This document shows, in pieces, positions 1 to 8,328 of a stretch of DNA of 25,460 bases. The translations under genes and the position numbers were made by a program. The first letter of the stretch is position 1, and each line of letters starts with the position of its first letter. The notes beneath the pieces are model-generated. The model was given only the letters and a program-made list of their open reading frames with translations. It ran no database searches and was not told the origin of the DNA. Source of the DNA: CAZKMM01 sp964553915 (lineage in GTDB: Bacteria; RBG-13-61-14; DRUE01); the NCBI GenBank assembly GCA_964553915.1, contig CAZKMM010000021.1, positions 1-25,460 of the forward strand. Reading direction: 5' to 3'.

Positions 1-195
1 CTCTGCCCCGTCAAAAGCTTTAATCAAGCTTTCGGGCTGGCGGAGGTCTGCGGTATATTTTTCCACATTCAAGCCCTGAAGCGGAAGGTCATCTTCAAAA
101 TCAGGCACAACCGCACAAACCTTCTCGCCCCGAGCCAGAAGCTCCCGAACCAAAACATTGCCAATATGACCGGTGGCACCTGTTATTACAATCAT
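1..195 (-). CDS. NAD(P)-binding epimerase/reductase, N-terminal part only
   Basis: The reading frame is open from an ATG at 195 down to the window edge, giving the first 65 residues of a longer protein. It begins MIVITGATGHIGNVLVREL. The TGATGHIG glycine-rich loop is the NAD(P)-binding signature of extended short-chain dehydrogenases (sugar epimerases, NmrA-like or dihydroflavonol-reductase-like proteins). The following strand ends in a charged Asp region (VVPDFEDD), as expected for the cofactor-binding Rossmann half. A purine-rich GAGGGAAAGG lies directly before the ATG. It is divergent from the glycan operon starting at 297, with about 100 bp between them. The substrate cannot be told because the catalytic and substrate-binding halves are outside the window. 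Confidence 0.8.
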   Translation of the reverse strand, partial: MIVITGATGHIGNVLVRELLARGEKVCAVVPDFEDDLPLQGLNVEKYTADLRQPESLIKAFDGAE

Positions 196-272
196 CCTTT
201 CCCTCGTTTGGGAAGAAAGTATTTTTAATTGATAATAGCTAATACCGGGTGTAAAGCAATAGGAACTTAACT

Positions 273-278
273 TATAAT
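273..278 (+). promoter_or_regulatory. Candidate -10 box (TATAAT) for the glycan operon
   Basis: A perfect TATAAT sits 18 bp before the first ATG of the operon at 297. No good -35 hexamer is found at 16-18 bp spacing. The implied leader is only about 12 nt and no Shine-Dalgarno sequence is visible before that ATG, so initiation of the first gene may be near-leaderless. The region is AT-rich, so a chance match is possible. Confidence 0.35.
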
Positions 279-296
279 TTTAATACTAAACAAAAA

Positions 297-1589
297 ATGA
301 AAATTTTATATTTAGTGCATCGGTTTTTGCCCGACCATTTCCGGGGCAGTGAGGTTTATACTTTTGAGCTGGCAAGGCAAATGGCTTTGCTCGGGCACAG
401 GGTTTTAGTGGTTTCGCTTCGGGAAAGTGAAAACCCAGAGCCAGAGATTTTAACCGAGGAGTATCAGGGGCTTCGGGTGGCAAGAATCCTGAAGAAGCTC
501 AATCCAGGAAATTTTCAGGACTATTTTTTTGATGCCCGGATGGATGAGCTTTTTTGGGGGCTCTGCCGGGATTTTCAGCCGGATTTAATTCATTCCATTT
601 ATTTTCTCGGCGGGCTTTCTTTGGGGATGCTGGAGAAGATTCCGGGAAAAATTCCCCTGGTTCTGACCATTACTGATTATTCCCCGCTCTGCCCCAGGGG
701 TCAGCTTCTGGATGGAAATTTAAATCCCTGCCCGGGTCCCAGAAAGGGGCTTCGGTGTCTGGGCTGTCTTTTTGAAAAGAGATGGCTATTTTCTCAGCCA
801 GCTCTTGACAGGTTTGCGGTAAATTATTTTCCACTCTGGCTAGCCCAAATCAAAACTTCCCCGGAATTAAAGCTAATCCAAAAAAGATGGCAGGCGGTGG
901 AAAGAATCTTTCAGCAAGCAAGGAAGGTGATTTTTGCTCATCCTCACACTTTGAAAATCTATCTAAAAAACCGGCTGAAGCCAGCTCAATGGGAGATTTT
1001 AGATTTTGGGGTAAATTTTGCTCCTTATCTTTCTCATAAAAAAACTGCTTCGGAGCGATTGCGGATTGGTTTCATCGGTCAGCTCCTGCCTCATAAGGGC
1101 TTGCATCTTCTGGTTGAGGCACTGAGCGAAATTCCCCAGCAGGAAAAGTTTGAACTTTTAATTTATGGCGAGATGAAATATCCCCAGGAGAAAAAATATT
1201 TTGAGAGTCTGGCTCTGGAGCGAATAAAAAACTGGCGGTTTATGGGGAGCTTTGATTATGGGAAAATGAACCAGGTGCTGGAGGGAATTGACCTTTTAGT
1301 GGTTCCCAGTCTCTGGGCAGAGAACTGCCCGCTGGTGCCCAAGTATGCTCTGCTGACCGGCACCGGGCTTTTAATTTCTGCTCAGCCGGGAATTCTTCCC
1401 AAAGCAAAAGGAGAAGGAATCTGGATATTTAAGGACCAAAAGGAATTAAAAGAGATTCTGGAGCAAATTTTAAAAAACCAGTTCTGGAAGGCTCCAGCCC
1501 CTGCCCATCCGGAACTGGTAATGAATATGGAAATCCACGCCCGGATTTTGGAGCGAATTTATCAGGGGGAGATATGCAAAAGAGAATAA
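297..1589 (+). CDS. GT4-family glycosyltransferase
   Basis: This 430-residue protein has the two-Rossmann (GT-B) layout of GT4 retaining glycosyltransferases. The N-terminal acceptor half starts MKILYLVHRFLPDHFRGSEV. The donor half has RIGFIGQLLPHKGLHLLVEAL and VVPSLWAENCPLV. Such enzymes transfer a sugar from a nucleotide donor to a growing glycan at the cytoplasmic membrane face. A cysteine cluster (C132, C145, C154, C157) lies in the acceptor half, as in many GT4 relatives with a CPR...C...CxxC insertion. The usual EX7E motif is altered: E342 is present but the second Glu position is Tyr350. No clear ribosome binding site precedes the ATG. It is the first gene of the operon and its end overlaps the next start by 16 bp. 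Donor and acceptor are unknown. Confidence 0.88.
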   Translation: MKILYLVHRFLPDHFRGSEVYTFELARQMALLGHRVLVVSLRESENPEPEILTEEYQGLRVARILKKLNPGNFQDYFFDARMDELFWGLCRDFQPDLIHSIYFLGGLSLGMLEKIPGKIPLVLTITDYSPLCPRGQLLDGNLNPCPGPRKGLRCLGCLFEKRWLFSQPALDRFAVNYFPLWLAQIKTSPELKLIQKRWQAVERIFQQARKVIFAHPHTLKIYLKNRLKPAQWEILDFGVNFAPYLSHKKTASERLRIGFIGQLLPHKGLHLLVEALSEIPQQEKFELLIYGEMKYPQEKKYFESLALERIKNWRFMGSFDYGKMNQVLEGIDLLVVPSLWAENCPLVPKYALLTGTGLLISAQPGILPKAKGEGIWIFKDQKELKEILEQILKNQFWKAPAPAHPELVMNMEIHARILERIYQGEICKRE

Positions 1590-2497
1590 TTCTTTTGGGC
1601 GGAAGCGGTTTTATTGGTCAGAGTTTTCTCCGCTATCTGGAAGAGCAGGGAAAAAGAGAGAAATACCTGATTGCGGTTTGCGACCCGAGGCGAGCGGAAT
1701 TTTTTGAGCCGGATATTTATCTTCCGGCACCGATTCAGGATACAGACCAGCTGAAAGATTTTATCAAAGATGATGACATTATTATTCATCTGGTTCATAC
1801 CACCCTGCCCAGCGATACTATGGAAAATCCTCAGCGAGAATATGAAGAGAACTACCAGCCCAGCTTAAAACTGATGGAGCTGATAAGGGAAAAAACCGGG
1901 ATTGTTTTGGTTTACTTTAGCTCGGGCGGGACGATTTATGGCGAGCCAGAGAAAAAAAAGCCAATTAAAGAAGATGCTCCCTTGAAACCCGGCTCTGCTT
2001 ATGCCCTCTGCAAGCAGATGATTGAAGAAACCATAGAGCTTTACTCTCGGGTATATCAGCTTGATTATTTAATCCTTCGTCCGGGCAATCCTTATGGACC
2101 CTATCAGGAGCGTCTGAACCGACACGGGGCAGTGGCACAAATTTTTCGTTGCCTGAAAAATGAAGAGCCTTTTCTTATTTATGGAGATGGGGAGACGGTT
2201 CGGGATTATATTTTTATAGATGATTTAATTTCTGCCCTGATATTTCTGCTGGAGCGAGGGGTGAAAAATCAAAAATTTAATCTTGGCACCGGGGTGGGCA
2301 CTTCTTTAAATCGCCTGATTTCTCTCTGCGAAAAAATCAGCGGGAAAAAGCTGGAAAAAATTTTTAAGCCCCTCCGCCCTGCTGATTTGAAATATAATGT
2401 TTTAAATATTGATAGATTAAAATCTCTGGGATGGAAACCAGATTTTAACTTAGAACAGGGACTAAAACTTACCTGGGAATATTTTAAGGAATTATGA
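1574..2497 (+). CDS. NAD-dependent sugar-nucleotide epimerase/dehydratase (extended SDR)
   Basis: The protein has 307 residues, a normal length for extended SDR sugar epimerases of the GalE/RmlB type. Visible elements in order are the NAD-binding loop GGSGFIG (residues 9-15), YFSSGGTIYGEP with the catalytic Ser/Thr region, the Y143-xxx-K147 catalytic pair (YALCK), and LRPGNPYGPYQ. The C-terminal substrate-binding region includes DYIFIDDLISAL and FNLGTG. It likely epimerises or dehydrates an NDP-hexose to supply a donor for the neighbouring transferases. It overlaps the upstream GT4 gene by 16 bp and the downstream gene by 4 bp (ATGA), so translation is probably coupled. The exact sugar cannot be read from sequence. 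Confidence 0.88.
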   Translation: MQKRIILLGGSGFIGQSFLRYLEEQGKREKYLIAVCDPRRAEFFEPDIYLPAPIQDTDQLKDFIKDDDIIIHLVHTTLPSDTMENPQREYEENYQPSLKLMELIREKTGIVLVYFSSGGTIYGEPEKKKPIKEDAPLKPGSAYALCKQMIEETIELYSRVYQLDYLILRPGNPYGPYQERLNRHGAVAQIFRCLKNEEPFLIYGDGETVRDYIFIDDLISALIFLLERGVKNQKFNLGTGVGTSLNRLISLCEKISGKKLEKIFKPLRPADLKYNVLNIDRLKSLGWKPDFNLEQGLKLTWEYFKEL

Positions 2498-4296
2498 GAG
2501 CCCGAGATAAAATATTATTAGCGCTTGGAATTATTTTATTTTTATTTTTAAAAATTCCTCTTTTATTTCCTCCCTTTATTGGCGAGTTTGAGCCGGCTTT
2601 TCAGGAAATGATTGCGCTCCATCATCTTGAAAATGGGATGGTTGCTAACCGCTTCCTTTCAGTAATTGCGGAGATTGATGGAGAGAAATTTTATCATACC
2701 GCACATCCGCCTCTGCTTCATATCATCTATGCAAGCCTTTATAAGATTTTTGGGGTAAAAGAAGCGGTAAGCCGGATTTGTTCTCTGGTTTTATTTTTAT
2801 TTTCAATATTTCTTTTCAGCAGGTTGATTGCTCGGGAAAAAAGAGCGGTATTTATTGTTCTATCTTTGTTTTTTCCTGCCGGCTTTCGTCTGGCTCTGAC
2901 CACCAATTATGAGCTTTTGAGTTTATTTAGTATTTCACTTTTTCTCTTTCTTTATTTCAGGAGCGAGGAAAAAGAAAGCGGTAGAATAAATCCTGTGCTA
3001 TATTTCAGTTTTCTGCTGGGTCTTTTAAGTGACTGGACTTTTTATCTTCTGGTTCCCTCACTTATTATTTTAAGATGGAAAAAGAAAAAATCCCGCGGTA
3101 GATTGTTCTGGTTTTTGTTTTTTGAGCTGAGTTTTTTTGTTATTCTGGTTTTATATCAATTTCTGATAACTGGAGAAAGTTCAGTATTATTTCATTCCCG
3201 AACCCGGAGCAATCCCTTATATCTTTTTACTTTTTCCACCTATCAGGAATTCTATCATCATCTAATAGGTGTTATTGGTTTTCCCTGCCTGATTTTGCTG
3301 ATTATTAGCTGGGGAAAGATTCTTTGGGAAAGGGTCAGGAAAAAATTAAAGCCCGAGCCCCTGCTCTGGCTCTGGCTGATATATTTAGTTCTGCTCTGGC
3401 TTACCGCGGGACAGCTGGTGAGCAGGCATTATGTTTATCTGCTTTATCTGTTTCCTTTTTTTGCTCTGAGTCTTTCGGAGATGATTTTTTTGCTTCGGTT
3501 TCAGAGGCTGGGGCTTGTTTTGATTCTGATGAGTTTTTTTCTGCCGGATTATCTGGGCATAATTCATAAGGATGCCCGGAGCTATTATCTGGCGGAAAAA
3601 ATCAAAAATCTGACCGGGGTTAAAACCTGTTTTTCCAGCTCTGCTTTAGGAAGCCTGTATTTCTATGATAAAATTGAAACCGTGGTGCCGGTAAGTAAAA
3701 AAACCGCTCAGGCTCTTTCAAAAATTAATTTTGACCTTTTAGTCTTTGACCGAAAAAGCCCGGAGGTGAAAGAACTGGAAAAAGCCCTTGCCCAAAAAGA
3801 GGAAAGATATACCCTGCTCTATAAATTCCCGGACCTGGCAATTTACCTGAAAAAATCTTTAAAACCAGATTTTGAATATCTGGCTTTAGAACTCGGGGAG
3901 ATTTCGGGCAAATGGTGGGAGCCAGTGCCAGAAGTCATCTGGACAGATAATCAGGCATATTATGGAATAAAACAGCCTTCAGGAGCCGGGGGAATTTCCC
4001 GGCTAAAATTCAAATGCCGGGGGAAAAAGCTCTCTTTCCTTCCTGCTCTGGGGAATTTTTATTTAAACCAGAAATCCGATGGGGTGGAATTTATTATTTT
4101 GGGATATGGCGAGCAGGGGAAGGCTCTGGCATATTATCGCTTTTTAAAAACGGGCTTGGGAGCCGGGCAGATGATTTCTATCCAGGAATATAATTTTCTG
4201 GATTTGATTATCAGCTCTGGACCCCGGGGAGATTATGCCTGGGACGATGCTTTTTGGCTGGAAGCAAAATTTTTAAAAACCAGGGAGCAGAAATGA
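2494..4296 (+). CDS. GT-C (GT39/ArnT-like) polytopic membrane glycosyltransferase
   Basis: The protein has 600 residues. The first 350 or so are highly hydrophobic with roughly ten membrane segments; the last 240 or so form a soluble, probably extracytoplasmic domain. After the first helix comes an acidic loop (GEFEPAFQEMI) and then YHTAHPPLLHIIYASLYKIFG. This is the acidic first-loop and HPP...Y arrangement of PMT/ArnT-type GT-C transferases, which use polyprenyl-phosphate sugars as donors outside the membrane. The start is chosen at the ATGA overlap with the epimerase stop. The DPM1-like gene immediately downstream is a plausible source of the lipid-linked donor. The assignment to GT39/ArnT is by architecture; the acceptor is unknown. 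Confidence 0.75.
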   Translation: MRARDKILLALGIILFLFLKIPLLFPPFIGEFEPAFQEMIALHHLENGMVANRFLSVIAEIDGEKFYHTAHPPLLHIIYASLYKIFGVKEAVSRICSLVLFLFSIFLFSRLIAREKRAVFIVLSLFFPAGFRLALTTNYELLSLFSISLFLFLYFRSEEKESGRINPVLYFSFLLGLLSDWTFYLLVPSLIILRWKKKKSRGRLFWFLFFELSFFVILVLYQFLITGESSVLFHSRTRSNPLYLFTFSTYQEFYHHLIGVIGFPCLILLIISWGKILWERVRKKLKPEPLLWLWLIYLVLLWLTAGQLVSRHYVYLLYLFPFFALSLSEMIFLLRFQRLGLVLILMSFFLPDYLGIIHKDARSYYLAEKIKNLTGVKTCFSSSALGSLYFYDKIETVVPVSKKTAQALSKINFDLLVFDRKSPEVKELEKALAQKEERYTLLYKFPDLAIYLKKSLKPDFEYLALELGEISGKWWEPVPEVIWTDNQAYYGIKQPSGAGGISRLKFKCRGKKLSFLPALGNFYLNQKSDGVEFIILGYGEQGKALAYYRFLKTGLGAGQMISIQEYNFLDLIISSGPRGDYAWDDAFWLEAKFLKTREQK

Positions 4297-5159
4297 GCCA
4301 AGAGAAAGTTTCCATTATTATTCCGGTTTATAATGAAGAATCTGCGATTGGAGAATTATTAGAAAATCTCCTGCCCATTGCTCAGCGGCTGGGAGCAGAG
4401 GTGATTGTTGTGGATGATGGCTCAAGAGATGGCACGGGCAAGATTCTGCAGGCTTATTCTGCCTCAGGCAAGATTCAGCTTATCACCCATTCGGAAAATC
4501 AGGGCTATGGCAGGGCAATTAAATCCGGGCTTCAGCGGGCAGGGGGAGAAAAAATTTTGATTTTAGATGGAGATGGCAGTTATCCGCTGGAGGCAATTCC
4601 AGAGCTGGTCAAGAAAAGCGAGCAAGCGGAAATGGTGGTAGGGGCAAGAAAAAGCGGGCTGAAGGTGGAGCCGGTGGTGAGGAGGCTCTTCAAGTGGCTA
4701 ATCAATAAATTGCTCCGCTATTTAGCTGGCTATCAGGTTCGGGATTTAAATTCCGGGATGAGAATCTTCTCTCGCTCTCTGGTCCTTCCCTTTCTCTCCC
4801 TGCTTCCAGATGGCTTTTCCTTTACCTCAACCTTAAGCCTGATTTTTTTAAGCCAGGGCTGGAATATTGAATATCTGGAAATAGCCTACCAGCCCAGAAA
4901 AGGAAAATCTAAATTTTCTTTCCGGGAAATCTTCCCGCTCTCTCTGCTTCTGCTCCGAACCATTATCTATTTTAATCCGCTCAAGTTTTTTGTTCCTTTA
5001 AGCATATTTTTATTTTTCCTTGCCCTTTTTGTTGCTCTGTTCAGCATTTTTGTGCTTGGTAAGTTTATGGATGTGACCACTGCGGTGCTTTTGATTGGAG
5101 CGGTTCAGGTTTTTGTTCTCGGCTTGCTGGCGGATTTGATTCTGAGGCTGAAAAAATGA
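4293..5159 (+). CDS. DPM1-like GT2 polyprenyl-phosphate glycosyltransferase
   Basis: This GT2 (GT-A fold) enzyme resembles dolichol-phosphate mannosyltransferase and bacterial undecaprenyl-phosphate sugar transferases. The start is the ATG at 4293, which overlaps the preceding stop as ATGA. An in-frame ATG at 4254 would add 13 residues inside the upstream gene and is less likely. The 288-residue product shows VSIIIPVYNEE, VVDDGSRDGT (D41/D42), LDGDGSYPLEAIPEL (D92, D94 in the donor/metal site) and DLNSGMRIFSR. Two membrane helices follow at about 222-250 and 258-284, as in GtrB-type members. The predicted role is moving a sugar from a nucleotide donor to polyprenyl phosphate on the cytoplasmic face, perhaps for the GT-C enzyme upstream. 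Confidence 0.88.
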   Translation: MSQEKVSIIIPVYNEESAIGELLENLLPIAQRLGAEVIVVDDGSRDGTGKILQAYSASGKIQLITHSENQGYGRAIKSGLQRAGGEKILILDGDGSYPLEAIPELVKKSEQAEMVVGARKSGLKVEPVVRRLFKWLINKLLRYLAGYQVRDLNSGMRIFSRSLVLPFLSLLPDGFSFTSTLSLIFLSQGWNIEYLEIAYQPRKGKSKFSFREIFPLSLLLLRTIIYFNPLKFFVPLSIFLFFLALFVALFSIFVLGKFMDVTTAVLLIGAVQVFVLGLLADLILRLKK

Positions 5160-6562
5160 GGCTCCTTTTAGTTTATCCTCCGGTGGATAAAGCCCTTCCC
5201 AGCATTCTCCCGGAAGGAGTGGAAGCCTCCCGGGGAGCTTTTCCTCCCCTGGGAATTCTTTATTTAGCTGGCGAGCTGAAAAAGGAGCCGGGAATAGAAT
5301 TATCTGTGATTGACGCCCCGAATCAAAATTTATCCAACCAAGAAATTGCCCGGCTGGTAGAAGAAAAGGAAATAGAACTGGTAGGAATAACCGTGCTCAG
5401 CTTTCATTTACTGGACGCTCTGGAGCTGGCAGAAAAAATCAAGGAAAGAGCTCCCAGGGTAAAAATTATTGCCGGCGGTCCTCATCCTCATATTTATCCG
5501 AAAGAGACCCTTGAGCTGGGAGTATTTGATTATGTTGTCCGGGGAGAGGGAGAAGAAGTTTTCCGCCAGTTTATAAATAACCTAAAAGCTGGTAAGCCAA
5601 AGCCGGCAGGAATTATCTCTGCCCAGAATCCAGACCAGATAGATAACCGGTCAAGCATTGAAGACCTGGACTGCCTGGAATTTCCTGCCCGCCAGATGCT
5701 CCCGATTGAGCTTTATCATTCGGTTTTAAGCCCCCGGCGTCCGATTACCACTGCCATTTCCAGCCGGGGATGTCCTTATCAATGTATTTTTTGCGACCGC
5801 CCGCATCTGGGGAAAAAATTTCGGGCAAGAAGTGCGAAAAATGTGGTAGAGGAAATGGAAAAATGCCAAGAGATGGGCATCAAAGAGGTGGTGTTTTATG
5901 ATGACAATTTCACCACGATTCGGGAAAGGGTTTTGGAAATTGCAGAGCTAATTCTGGAAAGAAAGCTGAAAATCTCCTGGGACATTCGGGCACGGGTCGG
6001 AGACTTAAAAAAAGAGGACTATTTACTTTTAAAAAAAGCCGGGCTGGAGAGAATCCATTTTGGGGTGGAAAGCGGAGATGAGGGGCTTTTAAAAATCATC
6101 CGCAAGGGCATAACTTTGGAGCAGGCTCGCTCTGCTTTTCTCTGGGCAAGGCAGGCAGGGATAGAGACTCTGGCTTATTTTATGCTCGGTCTTCCCGGCG
6201 AGAGCAGGGAGACCATTTCTAAAACCATCTCTTTTGCCAGGGAGCTGAAGCCGGATTATGTTCATTTTTCTCTCCTGATGCTTTTTCCTGCCACTCCGGT
6301 TTATCAGATGGCACTGGAGCGAGGAATTATTGAAAAAGACCTCTGGGCTGAATTTGCCCGAAATCCCACTCCGGATTTCCAGCCCCCGAACTGGGAGGAA
6401 AATTTAAAAAGAGAGGAACTGGTAAAAGCCCTTCATACCGCTTACCAGAAATTTTATCTTCGGGGAAGCTATCTTTTTCAGCGACTGATTCGCACCCGGA
6501 GTTTTTCCGGACTGCTTCATCAGGCAAAGATGGCAGGAGCAATTTTCGGGCTGGGAAAATGA
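5156..6562 (+). CDS. B12-binding-domain radical SAM protein
   Basis: The 468-residue protein has an N-terminal cobalamin-binding-like Rossmann domain (about 1-140; MRLLLVYPPVD...PPLGILYLAGEL, ITVLSFHLLDAL, IIAGGPHPHIYP, VVRGEGEEVF). A radical SAM domain follows with the cluster motif C206-xxx-C210-xx-C213 (CPYQCIFC). Downstream are VFYDDNFTT, IHFGVESGDE and FMLGLPGESRET, typical of the BchE/HpnJ-like class B methylase and anaerobic cyclase group. The classical base-off DxHxxG motif is not evident, so cobalamin may not be bound in that mode. It starts at an ATGA overlap and ends in another. Its place among glycosyltransferases suggests radical modification (methylation, epimerisation or rearrangement) of the sugar or lipid, but this is inference. 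Confidence 0.88.
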   Translation: MRLLLVYPPVDKALPSILPEGVEASRGAFPPLGILYLAGELKKEPGIELSVIDAPNQNLSNQEIARLVEEKEIELVGITVLSFHLLDALELAEKIKERAPRVKIIAGGPHPHIYPKETLELGVFDYVVRGEGEEVFRQFINNLKAGKPKPAGIISAQNPDQIDNRSSIEDLDCLEFPARQMLPIELYHSVLSPRRPITTAISSRGCPYQCIFCDRPHLGKKFRARSAKNVVEEMEKCQEMGIKEVVFYDDNFTTIRERVLEIAELILERKLKISWDIRARVGDLKKEDYLLLKKAGLERIHFGVESGDEGLLKIIRKGITLEQARSAFLWARQAGIETLAYFMLGLPGESRETISKTISFARELKPDYVHFSLLMLFPATPVYQMALERGIIEKDLWAEFARNPTPDFQPPNWEENLKREELVKALHTAYQKFYLRGSYLFQRLIRTRSFSGLLHQAKMAGAIFGLGK

Positions 6563-7590
6563 CTCAAGAGGTGGATTTCAGTGTGATTGTTATTTTAGGA
6601 CGGGGAGAGCTGGAGCCCTGTCTTCCCAGCCTTTTAAACCAGGACTTTTCAGATTATGAAATTATTGCGGTGGTGGGAAGCGAATCAGAAAAAAATCCGG
6701 AGCTGGAGCGAGTTCGCTGGCTGGTGGTGGAGGAGAACAATCCTGCGCTCCGCCGAAATCGGGCTTTGGAAATTGCCCGGGGAAGGTATCTGGCTTTTAT
6801 TGATGATGATGCCCGGGCAGAAGCGGGCTGGTTAAAAAAAGCCCGAGCCATCTGGGAGAGCCATCCGGATTGGGCAGGGTTTGGTGGAGTGAATCTTGCT
6901 CCGGCGGAGCAGAGCTGGAGAGAGGAGCTGGTAGATTTAATCCTTTCTGACCATTTATTTGGTTCTGGAAGCCGGGCATATCAAAGCGGAGCAACTCCTC
7001 ATCCTGCCCGTCCGGGCGAGGTGCATCTTTCAAACTTTTTTATTCTCCGGGAGGTTTTAAAAAAGCTGGGAGGGTTCAATGAAAAGCTCGGCTATGGCGG
7101 AGAAGATAGCGAGCTGGTTTATCTGGTGAAGAAGGTGCTGGGAAAAGAAATCTGGTTTGTGCCTGAGCTCTGGGTCTGGCATCAGAGGAGGAAATTTGGC
7201 TGGAGTTATTTAGTAAGAAACTTTCGCTTCCGCTGGCAAAACGGAAGATTGCTCTGGGTATATCCAGAAATGTATCTCTGGAATCTTTCCCTCTGGCTGG
7301 GGCTGGCAGGTTCGGTCCTTTTGATTTTTCTGCTGGCTTTTTCCCCAAAAATTTTCTTTTATCTGGTTATTATTTACTGGCTCTTTTTTAGCCTGTGGGG
7401 TCTTTTCCGGCTGAAAAGAAGAAAATGGCTGTTTCTTTTTTCTGGACTGGTATATTTTTTTCATCATTTAAGTTATCTTCTGGGACTGTGGGCAGGACTG
7501 CTGGAGGGAATCATTCTCGGACCCGGCAGAATCAGAAAGAAGCTCGCTCGGGAAAATTTGGAAGAAATCCAGCCAGATGATAATATTTAG
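6559..7590 (+). CDS. Membrane-anchored GT2 glycosyltransferase
   Basis: The 343-residue protein has an N-terminal GT-A domain (about 1-230) with FSVIVILGRGELEPCLPSLL, the nucleotide-binding strand EIIAVVGS, the DxD-type motif IDDDA (D82-D84), and the acceptor-side GGEDSEL (around 181-185) followed by VWHQ. About 100 hydrophobic residues follow, with three or so membrane helices (about 243-270, 272-290, 300-325) that would tether it to the inner membrane. The start is the ATGA overlap with the radical SAM gene, the fourth such overlap in a row, so its product is likely made together with the others. Probably an inverting transferase adding a sugar to a lipid-linked chain; donor unknown. Confidence 0.87.
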   Translation: MTQEVDFSVIVILGRGELEPCLPSLLNQDFSDYEIIAVVGSESEKNPELERVRWLVVEENNPALRRNRALEIARGRYLAFIDDDARAEAGWLKKARAIWESHPDWAGFGGVNLAPAEQSWREELVDLILSDHLFGSGSRAYQSGATPHPARPGEVHLSNFFILREVLKKLGGFNEKLGYGGEDSELVYLVKKVLGKEIWFVPELWVWHQRRKFGWSYLVRNFRFRWQNGRLLWVYPEMYLWNLSLWLGLAGSVLLIFLLAFSPKIFFYLVIIYWLFFSLWGLFRLKRRKWLFLFSGLVYFFHHLSYLLGLWAGLLEGIILGPGRIRKKLARENLEEIQPDDNI

Positions 7591-7593
7591 CAG

Positions 7594-8310
7594 ATGAGCA
7601 AAGAAAGCCCCATAGCCCAGCTTCGCCAGTATCTTGATTTTAAAAGCGGGAGCTGGTTCAGGTATTGTCTGGAAGGGATTTTTAATTATCTGCTTGGCTG
7701 GATACCGGGCTTGGTGGGAATTTTTCTTCGCTGGGTATTTTTCCGGCTGATTATTCCTGGCTCGGGCTGGATGGTGATCGAGCCGGGAGTAAAAATTTTT
7801 GGAAGCAGGTGGATTGAAATTGGCTCTGGAGTTTATCTGGGAGAAGGAGTTTTTCTTCAGGGAAGACCCGGGGGATTGAAGATTGGTGATAAAGTCAGGA
7901 TTATGCCCGGAGCTTATTTGAATGTTTATAATTACCGGGGGCTTGAAGCCAGCGGGATAGAAATTGGCGAGGAGGCAGTGATTGGAGTAAATAGCATCAT
8001 CACCGGTCAGGGTAAAGTGAAAATCGGGAAAAAGGTGATTATAGCTCCCGGGGTAAAAATTATGCCGGTGGAACATAACTATCAAAACCCCCAGATTCCC
8101 ATCAAAGACCAGGGGATTCAGGCAAAGGGAATTGTGATTGAAGAGGGCGCCTGGATAGGTGCAGGAGCAATTATTCTTGACGGGGTGGAGATAGGAAAAA
8201 ATGCGGTGGTGGGAGCTGGTTCGGTGGTGGTGGAATCAGTTCCAGCTTATTCTGTCTCTGCAGGGAATCCGGCTAAAATGGTCAAACCTCCGGAAATGAT
8301 TCAGGTTTGA
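7594..8310 (+). CDS. Left-handed beta-helix (hexapeptide) acyltransferase
   Basis: The 238-residue protein has a hydrophobic N-terminal stretch (about 25-55), then a long run of hexapeptide repeats of the [LIV]-G-x-x-x-x type from about residue 62 onward. Examples are IEIGSGVYLGEGVFL, LKIGDKVRIMPGAYL, IEIGEEAVIGVNSII and VEIGKNAVVGAGSVV. It ends with the family hallmark SAGNPAKMV. H161 (PVEHNY) matches the catalytic His of trimeric xenobiotic/sugar O-acetyltransferases. The predicted reaction is transfer of an acetyl or other acyl group to a sugar hydroxyl or amine of the glycan made by this operon. It starts 3 bp after the GT2 stop. The hydrophobic N-terminus suggests membrane association, less usual for soluble LbH acetyltransferases. 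Confidence 0.85.
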   Translation: MSKESPIAQLRQYLDFKSGSWFRYCLEGIFNYLLGWIPGLVGIFLRWVFFRLIIPGSGWMVIEPGVKIFGSRWIEIGSGVYLGEGVFLQGRPGGLKIGDKVRIMPGAYLNVYNYRGLEASGIEIGEEAVIGVNSIITGQGKVKIGKKVIIAPGVKIMPVEHNYQNPQIPIKDQGIQAKGIVIEEGAWIGAGAIILDGVEIGKNAVVGAGSVVVESVPAYSVSAGNPAKMVKPPEMIQV

Positions 8311-8328
8311 AATAAAGGAGCAGGCAGG

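Noticed and set aside
196..296. Minus-strand promoter TTTACA with TATCAA for the gene at 1-195
   Set aside because: Spacing is only 15 bp and the -10 match is 4 of 6; too weak to list as a feature.
4254..4292. Upstream ATG extension of the DPM1-like gene
   Set aside because: It would add 13 residues inside the GT-C gene; the ATGA overlap at 4293 fits the neighbouring gene junctions and the family start.
7468..8085. 205-residue minus-strand ORF opposite the hexapeptide acyltransferase
   Set aside because: Its translation is low-complexity and antisense to clear hexapeptide repeats; no ribosome binding site and no recognisable domain.
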